From: Pseudomonas tolaasii NCPPB 2192
GTDB lineage: Bacteria > Pseudomonadota > Gammaproteobacteria > Pseudomonadales > Pseudomonadaceae
Length of the DNA stretch: 64,000 nucleotides
Reading direction: 5' to 3'
NCBI RefSeq assembly: GCF_002813445.1
Contig: NZ_PHHD01000001.1
Location: 2,852,001 to 2,916,000, forward strand
The position numbers were made by a program, and so were the translations under genes. Each line of letters begins with the position of its first letter. Position 1 is the first letter of the stretch. Under the pieces are notes generated by a model. That model made no database searches. It was given only the letters and a program-made list of their open reading frames with translations, and was not told the DNA's origin. Of the stretch, positions 42,818-50,141 are shown in pieces.

Positions 42818-42860
42818 GGTTTTTCACGTGTTCTCAAAGGCTTGCGTATAAACAGCAGCG

Positions 42861-42888
42861 GCCGCCCTGAAAAGGGCGGTCGATGTTT
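42861..42888 (+). terminator. Weak terminator-like hairpin after ppc
   Basis: GCCGCCCT and AGGGCGGT arms (one wobble) with a GAAA loop, but only a short, interrupted T-tract. It may terminate poorly or need Rho. Confidence 0.45.
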
Positions 42889-43096
42889 GAGGGGGCAGGT
42901 GGCACTCAGGCTCACCCGGCTCGTGGCGCATGCCGGGGCCGGGTTGCTGCGACTTTCGGCGGCTTGTATGGACAGGGCCTGCTGTGTATCTTGATCAGCC
43001 TTTGGCCGTTTGATCGGCCTGGACCCTTTTTTACGAGATTTGCCCCCACGCGGCGAATCCGAGCGTCATCTCTATAAAAAATTGAGGAGCACATCG

Positions 43097-43744
43097 ATGC
43101 GCGTCATTCTGCTGGGAGCTCCCGGGGCCGGTAAAGGTACTCAGGCAAAGTTCATCACTGAAAAATTCGGCATTCCACAAATCTCCACCGGCGACATGCT
43201 GCGCGCTGCTGTAAAGGCTGGCACCGAGCTGGGCCTGATCGCCAAGAGCGTGATGGACAGCGGTGGCCTGGTTTCCGATGACCTGATCATCAACCTGGTC
43301 AAGGAACGCATCAGCCAGGAAGACTGCAAGAATGGTTTCCTGTTCGACGGCTTCCCACGCACCATTCCCCAGGCGGAAGCCCTGGTGAAGGCCGGTGTAG
43401 AGCTGGACGCCGTGGTTGAAATCGCGGTTGAAGACGAAGAAATCGTTCAGCGTATCGCAGGCCGCCGCGTTCACGAGGCCTCGGGCCGCGTGTACCACAC
43501 CGTCTACAACCCGCCAAAGGTTGAAGGCAAGGACGACGTCACCGGCGAAGACCTGGTGCAACGTAAAGACGACACCGAAGAAACCGTGCGTCATCGTTTG
43601 TCGGTCTACCATTCCCAGACCAAGCCGCTGGTGGATTTCTACCAGAAACTGTCCGCCGCCCAAGGCAAGCCGAAGTACAGCCACATTCCTGGCGTCGGCT
43701 CGGTAGAAGCGATCACCGCCAAAGTGCTGCAAGCACTGAGCTGA
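43097..43744 (+). CDS. adk: Adenylate kinase
   Basis: Adk converts ATP + AMP to 2 ADP. The 215-residue protein has the P-loop GAPGAGKGTQ (7-16), the AMP-binding GFPRT segment (about 84-88), and a LID domain with the long-form insert. ATG at 43097 follows GAGGA. Followed by a terminator and tsaB, as in P. aeruginosa. Confidence 0.97.
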   Translation: MRVILLGAPGAGKGTQAKFITEKFGIPQISTGDMLRAAVKAGTELGLIAKSVMDSGGLVSDDLIINLVKERISQEDCKNGFLFDGFPRTIPQAEALVKAGVELDAVVEIAVEDEEIVQRIAGRRVHEASGRVYHTVYNPPKVEGKDDVTGEDLVQRKDDTEETVRHRLSVYHSQTKPLVDFYQKLSAAQGKPKYSHIPGVGSVEAITAKVLQALS

Positions 43745-43766
43745 TCGCAACGCCTGTTGCATGGAT

Positions 43767-43793
43767 AACGGCCCGCTTGCGGGCCGTTGTTGT
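43767..43793 (+). terminator. Terminator after adk
   Basis: AACGGCCCGC and GCGGGCCGTT arms with little loop, followed by GTTGTTT, 23 bases after the adk stop. Confidence 0.75.
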
Positions 43794-43834
43794 TTATACT
43801 GGCGCACTTTTTTTCGACCTGGACACCCGCACCG

Positions 43835-44521
43835 ATGAGCACCCTGTTGGCCCTGGATACCGCGACTGAAGCTTGCTCCGTTGCCCTGCTGCACGACGGC
43901 AAGGTTACGAGCCACTACGAGGTGATCCCGCGCCTGCATGCGCAAAAGCTGTTGCCGATGATCAAGCAACTGCTTGAAGACGCGGGCACGACGTTGTCCG
44001 CCGTGGATGCCATCGCTTTCGGCCGTGGTCCCGGTGCCTTCACCGGTGTGCGTATCGCCATCGGCGTGGTACAGGGCCTGGCCTTCGCACTGGAGCGCCC
44101 GGTGTTGCCGGTTTCCAACCTGGCCGTGCTGGCCCAGCGCGCGCTGCGTGAGCATGGCGCTACGCAGGTGGCGGCGGCGATCGATGCGCGCATGGATGAA
44201 GTCTACTGGGGCTGCTACCGCGAAACTGCCGGCGAAATGCGCCTGGTGGGGGGGGAAGCGGTGCAGCCGCCGGAATCCTCTGTGCTGCCCGAGGATGTCA
44301 GCGGTGACTGGTTCGGTGCGGGCACCGGCTGGGGCTATGGCGAGCGCATCGGCGTGAAAGTGGTCGACCAGGACGCCGCTATGTTGCCCCATGCCGAAGA
44401 CTTGCTGGCACTGGCACGCTTCGCTTTCGAGCGGGGTGAAGCCATCCCGGCTGATCAGGCAGCGCCGGTTTATTTGCGCGATAAAGTGGCGCAGACCAAG
44501 GCTGAGCGCGGGATTATTTGA
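43835..44521 (+). CDS. tsaB: tRNA threonylcarbamoyladenosine biosynthesis protein TsaB
   Basis: TsaB is the scaffold that works with TsaD and TsaE to transfer threonylcarbamoyl to A37 of ANN-decoding tRNAs. The 228-residue length is typical. The ASKHA-fold phosphate loop region (LLALDTATEACSVALL, 4-19) and the FGRGPGAFTGVRIAIGVVQGLA motif (about 64-85) are diagnostic. The same product t6A37 is the substrate of TrmO and TcdA in this window. Confidence 0.95.
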   Translation: MSTLLALDTATEACSVALLHDGKVTSHYEVIPRLHAQKLLPMIKQLLEDAGTTLSAVDAIAFGRGPGAFTGVRIAIGVVQGLAFALERPVLPVSNLAVLAQRALREHGATQVAAAIDARMDEVYWGCYRETAGEMRLVGGEAVQPPESSVLPEDVSGDWFGAGTGWGYGERIGVKVVDQDAAMLPHAEDLLALARFAFERGEAIPADQAAPVYLRDKVAQTKAERGII

Positions 44522-44681
44522 CGTCAAAAAGGTGGGCAATGTGGGGCAAAAATCTCCAATCGTCAGAATTTGCCCCTGTTTCTAAACCTTTTACAAATTA
44601 TGTGTTCTAGTTATCACCAGAGCATTTGCGCGCACCGGATCGCGCCACTAAAATGCCATCACTGATACCGAGTTCGCATCC

Positions 44682-44972
44682 ATGCGTATAGACGGCTTTT
44701 CCTCACAGTCCTACCCCATCAAGCGCAAGCCGCGTAAGGCGAACGTCACGGTAGACGATTCCGTTGAGGATTCGCCGGACTTCATTGAAGTCCAGTCCGA
44801 GGCACATGCCAACACTCAAGCGCGTATCAGCGGTTTTCCCGCCCGCCAGCAAGACATGGTCTTCCCCCGCTCCATGAGCAAAAGCGTCGCCACCGCCCTG
44901 GCCAGCTACCTGACCACCGCCGGTTTTGTCGAATGGGATATGGAAGTGCTGGGTCTCGACATCCATATCTGA
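44682..44972 (+). CDS. Conserved small hypothetical protein
   Basis: A 96-residue soluble protein with a basic N-terminal third (PIKRKPRKAN near 12-21), an acidic middle, and a hydrophobic C-terminal helix (SKSVATALASYLTTAGFVEWD). No known domain. Its stop and the next gene's ATG share a base (TGATG), so it is translationally coupled to the DUF72 gene, which suggests a common function. Confidence 0.7.
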   Translation: MRIDGFSSQSYPIKRKPRKANVTVDDSVEDSPDFIEVQSEAHANTQARISGFPARQQDMVFPRSMSKSVATALASYLTTAGFVEWDMEVLGLDIHI

Positions 44973-45832
44973 TGCGCCTGCCTTACTTTATCGGTTGCCC
45001 GTCCTGGAGTGAAAACGCCTGGCGCGAGTACCTGTACCCGGCTGATGCGCGTTCCGGCGATTACCTGTCGCTGTACTCCCAAGTCTTCAACGCCGTTGAA
45101 GGCAACACCACGTTTTATGCCCGCCCCGCGGCCGCCACGGTGCAGCGCTGGGCAGAAATCATGCCTGCAGATTTCCGCTTCACCGCCAAATTCCCCGGCG
45201 ACATCAGCCATGGCGGCGACTTGCGCGAGCAATTGCCGGCAGCCGAAAGCTTTGTCGGCTTGATGAGCCCGCTGGGTGAGCGTGTTTCGCCGCTGTGGCT
45301 GCAACTGTCGGCGAACTTCTCGCCCCAGCGCCTCGCCGAACTGGCCGGTTTTATCGACGGTCTGGAACGCCCGTTAGCCGTGGAAGTGCGCCACCCGGAG
45401 TTTTTCGCCAAGGGTGATGCCGAGCGCAGGCTCAACCGCCTGCTGCGCGATCGCGGCGTCGAGCGGATTTGCCTGGACCCGCGCGCGTTGTTCAGTTGCA
45501 CGTCCACGTCGGCGGCGGTGCTGCACGCCCAATCGAAAAAGCCCAAGGTACCGCCGCGCCCGGCTGCGTTGACCCGGTTTCCCCAGGTACGATTTATCGG
45601 CCACCCGGAGCTTGAGGCCAATGACCCGTTCCTGATTCCGTGGGTCGAGAAAATCGCAGTGTGGATTGAAGAGGGGCGCACCCCCTACATGTTCCTGCAC
45701 ACCTCGGATAACCGCCTGGCCGCGCAATTGGCATTACGCTTTCACGACAAACTGATGGCCCGTCTGCCAGGCTTACCGCCACTGCCGACCCTGCACCGAG
45801 AACCCGAAGCGGAGCAACTGGGGTTACTCTAA
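44972..45832 (+). CDS. DUF72 (YecE-like) TIM-barrel protein
   Basis: The 286-residue protein matches DUF72/YecE: N-terminal IGCPSWSENAWREYLYP (about 7-23) and NTTFYARPAAATVQRWAE (about 47-64), conserved in this TIM-barrel-like family. Function unknown across bacteria; nuclease relatedness has been proposed but is not shown. ATG at 44972 is set by TGATG coupling to the preceding gene. Confidence 0.85.
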   Translation: MRLPYFIGCPSWSENAWREYLYPADARSGDYLSLYSQVFNAVEGNTTFYARPAAATVQRWAEIMPADFRFTAKFPGDISHGGDLREQLPAAESFVGLMSPLGERVSPLWLQLSANFSPQRLAELAGFIDGLERPLAVEVRHPEFFAKGDAERRLNRLLRDRGVERICLDPRALFSCTSTSAAVLHAQSKKPKVPPRPAALTRFPQVRFIGHPELEANDPFLIPWVEKIAVWIEEGRTPYMFLHTSDNRLAAQLALRFHDKLMARLPGLPPLPTLHREPEAEQLGLL

Positions 45833-45859
45833 GGCTCCTTTTCCCGCCAGGAGTCAGTC

Positions 45860-46687
45860 ATGGATGCCCAAACCCTTCGCGCTGAAAGCTTCAAGGCCCT
45901 GCATGAGCGTGATCGCGCGTTTGTGATGCCCAACCCGTGGGACGCCGGTTCCGCCGTCATGCTCGCCAGCCTGGGTTTTGAAGCGCTGGCCACTACCAGT
46001 GCCGGGTTTGCCTTCAGCCTGGCGCGTCCGGATGCGGAAGGCGCATTGTCGCTGGAAGACACACTGGGCAATGCTTCAGCGATTGTTCGCGCGACCGCAT
46101 TGCCGGTGGCGGCTGACCTGGAAAACGGTTTCAGCGATACCCCCGAAGGCTGCGCCCAGACCCTCCTGCGCGCTGCTGCTACGGGCATCGTCGGCGGCTC
46201 CATCGAAGATGCTACGGGGATCTCGGCCGACCCGATCTACCCTTTCGACTTGTCGGTTGAACGCGTGGAAGCCGCCGTTGCCGCCGCGCGCAGCCTTCCG
46301 TTTCCGTTCATGCTCACGGCCCGTGCGGAAAACCTCCTGCATGGTCGCCTGGATTTGCCTGACACCCTCCGCCGCCTGCAAGCCTACGCCGAGGCAGGCG
46401 CCGACGTGCTCTATGCGCCAGGGTTGCGTACGGCTGAAGAAGTGCTGGCGGTGGTCAAGGCGGTCGCGCCCAAACCGGTGAATGTGTTGATGTCCGGCGG
46501 TTTGAATTTGAGCGTGGCGCAACTGAGCGAGATGGGCGTGCGGCGTATCAGCGTCGGCTCGGCGATGGCTTTGGCGGCGTATGGCGAGTTCTATCGGGCG
46601 GCACAGGAGGTGGCCGAATGGGGCACCTTCACGTTTACCGACCGCAAAATGCCGTTCAGCCAGGCCAACGGGTTTTTCAAGAACTGA
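45860..46687 (+). CDS. Isocitrate lyase / PEP mutase superfamily enzyme
   Basis: The 275-residue protein has the superfamily pattern: FVMPNPWDAGSAVML (about 20-34), VAADLENGFSDTPEG (metal-binding Asp about 85), GGSIEDATG, and TARAENLLHG (about 155-164). The true isocitrate lyase KKCGH loop is absent, so carbon-carbon or carbon-phosphorus lyase activity on an unknown substrate is more likely (for example 2-methylisocitrate-like or carboxyvinyl-phosphonate-type). Converges on the next gene with a 1-base gap. Confidence 0.82.
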   Translation: MDAQTLRAESFKALHERDRAFVMPNPWDAGSAVMLASLGFEALATTSAGFAFSLARPDAEGALSLEDTLGNASAIVRATALPVAADLENGFSDTPEGCAQTLLRAAATGIVGGSIEDATGISADPIYPFDLSVERVEAAVAAARSLPFPFMLTARAENLLHGRLDLPDTLRRLQAYAEAGADVLYAPGLRTAEEVLAVVKAVAPKPVNVLMSGGLNLSVAQLSEMGVRRISVGSAMALAAYGEFYRAAQEVAEWGTFTFTDRKMPFSQANGFFKN

Positions 46688-46688
46688 G

Positions 46689-47309
46689 TCAGGCAGCCAG
46701 GCGCAGGTTGTTGAGAACCAGTGGGCGCGCCCAGTGGTAGTCGAAGTCCAGCGCCTTCTGCTGTGCCACCAATTCTTCGGTCGGGTACGGCACGGCCGCG
46801 GGTGGCAGCAGGTCCAGTTCGAACTCGGCAATCGGCAGGTGCAACGGGCGTGGTTCCGGCGCCGGGCCAGGCTCGGGCAGCGGCTGGCCGGCGTTCAACA
46901 CAAGTGGGCGTACCCATTCGCTTTCGAAGGTTTGCTGGCGCTGTTGGGCGACGATCTCGTCCGCAGGAAACGGTGTCGGCGGTGGCGGCAGCAACTCGGT
47001 TTCGAATTCGGCGATCGGCAGGAACAACGGTTCAGGCGGGGCGATTTCCGTGTCTTTTACGTCGCACGCGCGCTGGGTGAGGATTTGCGACAACAAATCG
47101 GCGCCTTCGCTGGGCTCTACCGCCGGGTCCTTCGGTGCCGGCGCCTGGGCAGCGAGCGCTTGCGGCGTGTCGCCGAGCTGTTCGGCCAACGCACGGGCGA
47201 AGAAGTCCTGCCACACATGGCTCACCCCGGCCAGCGCTTGGGTATTGCGCAGGCCGTAGTGGTTGTGGGTCGGCAGTACACCGATGGTTAGGGGAAGAAT
47301 GTCTGACAT
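46689..47309 (-). CDS. Proline-rich protein with an internal repeat, unknown function
   Basis: A 206-residue protein, no signal peptide. The N-terminal 90 residues include HNHYGLRNTQALAGVSHVW. The rest contains two copies of a ~55-residue unit: each begins PEP, continues PIAEFE..LLPPP..PxP..E.VAQQ, and ends WxRPLVLN (about 93-145 and 150-203). The duplication is visible in the protein but not identical. No catalytic or membrane feature. Family not recognised; similar proteins seem limited to Pseudomonas. Confidence 0.68.
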   Translation of the reverse strand: MSDILPLTIGVLPTHNHYGLRNTQALAGVSHVWQDFFARALAEQLGDTPQALAAQAPAPKDPAVEPSEGADLLSQILTQRACDVKDTEIAPPEPLFLPIAEFETELLPPPPTPFPADEIVAQQRQQTFESEWVRPLVLNAGQPLPEPGPAPEPRPLHLPIAEFELDLLPPAAVPYPTEELVAQQKALDFDYHWARPLVLNNLRLAA

Positions 47310-47405
47310 TTTTCTCGGTCGACGCTCAGCTCTGGCAAAATACCTGACTGTTGTTTTTATCGGCCGTTATGGGCCGATCCTTAATATTTTTGAGCGTAGT
47401 GATTG

Positions 47406-48188
47406 ATGAGCGAGCAACCAGCGGCCAGCCGCATTCGGGTCGAGGCTTTGGCCGAAGGTTTCCAGGCGCGTGCCGAGCAATGGGCAGCCACGCTTGGCCT
47501 GCCTTTGCAGCTGGATGAGGCGGACTTTTCCCTGCAAGTCGGCGAACACGGCCTGCAGTTGCAGCAGCTTGGGCCTGACGCGCCGGGGCCGGTGCGCGTG
47601 GACTTTGTCGAAGGTGGCGCCGCCCATCGGCGACTGTATGGCGGTGGCAGCGGGCAGATGATTGCCAAGGCCGTCGGCATCGCCCAAGGCGTGCGCCCGC
47701 GAGTGCTGGATGCCACGGCAGGGCTGGGCAAGGATGCGTTCGTACTGGCCAGCCTGGGTTGCGACATGAGTTTGATCGAGCGCCAGCCGTTGATCGGCGC
47801 CTTGCTCGAAGACGGGCTGGCACGCGGCGCGGATGATTTTGAAGTGGCGCCGATCGTGGCGCGCATGAAGTTGCTCAAGGGCAATTCCATCGACGTGATG
47901 CTCAACTGGGAAGGGGAGCCGCCGCAGGTGATCTACCTGGACCCGATGTTCCCGCACCGTGAGAAAACGGCGCTGGTGAAGAAGGAAATGCGCCTGTTCC
48001 GGCCGCTGGTCGGTGATGACCCGGATGCCCCGGCACTGCTGGCGGCCGCTCTGGCGTTAGCCAGCCACCGCGTGGTGGTCAAGCGCCCGCGCAAGGCGCC
48101 GTGCATCGAGGGGCCCAAGCCGAGCCATGCGCTGGACGGCAAGTCCAGCCGGTATGACATCTATCCCAAGAAAGCCCTCAAGCCCTGA
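47406..48188 (+). CDS. rsmJ: 16S rRNA (guanine1516-N2)-methyltransferase RsmJ
   Basis: RsmJ (YhiQ) methylates G1516 of 16S rRNA with SAM. The 260-residue protein has the Rossmann SAM motif VLDATAGLGKDAFVLASLG (about 100-118) and the catalytic YLDPMFPHREKTALVKKEMR, the family's distinctive block. ATG at 47406 directly follows an in-frame TTG at 47403. A pair of REP units lies downstream. Confidence 0.94.
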   Translation: MSEQPAASRIRVEALAEGFQARAEQWAATLGLPLQLDEADFSLQVGEHGLQLQQLGPDAPGPVRVDFVEGGAAHRRLYGGGSGQMIAKAVGIAQGVRPRVLDATAGLGKDAFVLASLGCDMSLIERQPLIGALLEDGLARGADDFEVAPIVARMKLLKGNSIDVMLNWEGEPPQVIYLDPMFPHREKTALVKKEMRLFRPLVGDDPDAPALLAAALALASHRVVVKRPRKAPCIEGPKPSHALDGKSSRYDIYPKKALKP

Positions 48189-48212
48189 GTTTTTACTGGA
48201 TTTAAGGGCCTT

Positions 48213-48277
48213 ATCGCAGGCAAGCCAGCTCCCACATTGGAACGCGTTCCCCTGTGGGAGCCGGGCTTGCCCCCGAT
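48213..48277. repeat. Pair of REP units, tail-to-tail
   Basis: An inverse-orientation GCAAGCCAGCTCCCAC unit (48213-48235) followed by a forward GTGGGAGCCGGGCTTGCC unit (48254-48271). This is the opposite order to the REPINs elsewhere in the window, and the two units are of different subtypes. It sits between rsmJ and mexL. Confidence 0.8.
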
Positions 48278-48302
48278 GGCTCCCGCCAAGGCAACACAAG
48301 CC

Positions 48303-48938
48303 TCAGGGCCGATAAGCCCGCATAAACAACCCCACCACCTCCCGCACATGCTCCTCGGCGGCTTCCTCGCTCAATTGCCCGCCACAGCCATACAGCAAGC
48401 AAAAATTCGCCGTGCCCTTGAGCAGGCAGAAAAAGTGCTCGGCCGCCGTAAACGGCTTGTCGATGCTCAGTGCGCCGCTCTGGTCGATCTTGCCGAGCAG
48501 GCGCTCCATGCCCTGCAGCATGCGCATCGGCCCCGCCTCAAAGAAGATCTGCGAGAGTTTCACGTCCTGATTGCCTGTGGTCATCATCAGGCGATGCAGG
48601 TTTACCGACTCCTCGCTGTTGATCAGCCGATGAAACCCGCGCCCGATGTTCAGCAGTACGGTCTTCACGGGCATGCCTTGGGGCAGCTCGAAATACATCA
48701 CCGGCAACTGTTCTTCGCACTTGGCCACTACGGCGGCGGTGAACAGCGTTTCTTTGTCGGTGAAGTGGCTGTAGACGGTCAGTTTTGATACGCCGGCCTC
48801 AAGGGCCACGGCATCCATGCTGGTACTGGCGTAACCATTGCTCAAAAACAGGATTTTCGCTGCTTCGAGGATTGCCTGGCGTTTTGCCATGTCCTTGGGA
48901 CGCCCGGGGCTGTTGGTGTTCACAGGATTGTCGGACAT
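48303..48938 (-). CDS. mexL: TetR-family repressor MexL
   Basis: A 211-residue TetR protein: HTH at about 20-65 (AILEAAKILFLSNGYASTSMDAVA, VSKLTVYSHFTDKETLF) and a helical ligand domain. It is divergent from a membrane-fusion/RND pair of MexJ and MexK length, matching the P. aeruginosa mexL-mexJK locus, where MexL represses mexJK and itself. The ATG at 48938 (MSDNPVNT) fits; a longer open frame to 49322 crosses the mexJ start and is a shadow. Confidence 0.87.
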   Translation of the reverse strand: MSDNPVNTNSPGRPKDMAKRQAILEAAKILFLSNGYASTSMDAVALEAGVSKLTVYSHFTDKETLFTAAVVAKCEEQLPVMYFELPQGMPVKTVLLNIGRGFHRLINSEESVNLHRLMMTTGNQDVKLSQIFFEAGPMRMLQGMERLLGKIDQSGALSIDKPFTAAEHFFCLLKGTANFCLLYGCGGQLSEEAAEEHVREVVGLFMRAYRP

Positions 48939-48949
48939 TTCCACCTTTA

Positions 48950-48994
48950 ATACTGGACTGGTGAGTTTGGTATTAATAACATACCCGCCAGTAT
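48950..48994. promoter_or_regulatory. Candidate MexL operator, nested palindromes
   Basis: Two nested inverted repeats in the mexL/mexJ gap: ATACTGG (48950-48956) with CCAGTAT (48988-48994), and inside them GGTAT-N7-ATACC (48969-48985). The A/T-rich centre is likely to contain the divergent promoters. TetR regulators bind such palindromes; the assignment to MexL is inferred. Confidence 0.6.
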
Positions 48995-49031
48995 AATTAT
49001 TCCTAGCTACATTTGCGAAAGGTCCTTCAGC

Positions 49032-50135
49032 ATGCGCAGCACTTTCCTGCCCCTTGCGTTGCCTGTCAGCCTGATCTTCCTGTTGGCCGCCTGTGGCCAT
49101 GAAGAAGCGGCCCAAACCTCCATTCGCCCGGCCATGGTGGTGCAACCCCAGCCATCGGCGCAGGCAATGGACAGCTACCCGGGCGAGGTTCGCGCGCGCT
49201 ACGAGCCCGACCTGGCCTTTCGCATCGGTGGCAAAGTCAGCAAGCGCCTGGTGGAGGAGGGCGAGCGCGTCAAGGCCAACCAGCCGCTGGCGGAACTCGA
49301 TCCCCAGGATGTGCGCCTGCAACTGGAAGCGACGCGCGCGCAGGTGGCTGCCGCCGAAGCCAACCTGAACCTGGTTCGTGCCGAACGTGACCGCTACAAG
49401 ACGCTGATGGACCGTCAGATGGTCAGCCGTTCCCAGTACGACAATTCTGAAAACCTATACCGATCCGGCGAAGCGCGCCTCAAGCAGATCAAGGCCGAAT
49501 TCGACGTGTCCAGCAACCAGGCCGGCTACGCGGTGTTGCGTGCGCCCCAGGACGGCGTGGTCGCCAAGCGCGCCGTGGAGGTCGGCCAGGTGGTGTCGGC
49601 TGGCCAGACCGTGTTTACCCTGGCCACCGATGGCGAGCGCGAAGTGCTGATCAGCCTGCCTGAACAGGGCTTCGGCCGTTTCAAGATCGGCCAGCCGGTG
49701 TCGGTGGAACTGTGGAGCCAGCCGGATCAGCGTTTCAGCGGGCGCATCCGCGAACTGTCGCCGGCCGCCGATCCAAAGTCGCGCACCTTCGCCGCCCGCG
49801 TGGCATTTACCGGCGGCAAAGTCCCGGCTGAACTGGGCCAGAGCGCGCGGGTTTTCATACAGGTGGACGGCGTAATTCCGCTGTCGGTGCCGCTCTCGGC
49901 CCTTAGTGCGGAGAACGGCGCTTCCTACGTCTGGCGCGTGCAGCCGGACAACACGCTTAAACGTACCCCGGTGCGGATCGGTGCCTTCGGTGAAAGAACC
50001 GTGCCGGTGCTGGAGGGCTTGAACCCCGAGGATTGGGTGATTGCGGCGGGTGTGCATGTGCTCCATGAGGGCCAGCAAGTGCGCCCAGTGGACCGTTCCA
50101 ACCGACTGGTCAATCTGGCGGCGAACAAGGAGTAG
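49032..50135 (+). CDS. mexJ: RND efflux membrane-fusion protein MexJ
   Basis: The periplasmic adaptor of an RND pump. The 367-residue product has a lipoprotein signal (LLAAC, Cys about 21), a barrel-sandwich/lipoyl domain (PGEVRARYEPDLAFRIGGKV), a coiled-coil hairpin (about 95-155) and a beta-barrel domain. Length equals P. aeruginosa MexJ. MexJK exports triclosan and other antimicrobials there, using OpmH or OprM as outer-membrane channel; no outer-membrane gene is present here either, consistent with that locus. Confidence 0.9.
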   Translation: MRSTFLPLALPVSLIFLLAACGHEEAAQTSIRPAMVVQPQPSAQAMDSYPGEVRARYEPDLAFRIGGKVSKRLVEEGERVKANQPLAELDPQDVRLQLEATRAQVAAAEANLNLVRAERDRYKTLMDRQMVSRSQYDNSENLYRSGEARLKQIKAEFDVSSNQAGYAVLRAPQDGVVAKRAVEVGQVVSAGQTVFTLATDGEREVLISLPEQGFGRFKIGQPVSVELWSQPDQRFSGRIRELSPAADPKSRTFAARVAFTGGKVPAELGQSARVFIQVDGVIPLSVPLSALSAENGASYVWRVQPDNTLKRTPVRIGAFGERTVPVLEGLNPEDWVIAAGVHVLHEGQQVRPVDRSNRLVNLAANKE

Positions 50136-50141
50136 TCCCCC

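Noticed and set aside
42861..42888. Strong intrinsic terminator after ppc
   Set aside because: The stem is good but the T-tract is short and broken, so I kept it only as a weak candidate.
48303..49322. 339-residue leftward frame including mexL
   Set aside because: The first ~128 residues are antisense of mexJ; MexL begins at MSDNPVNT.
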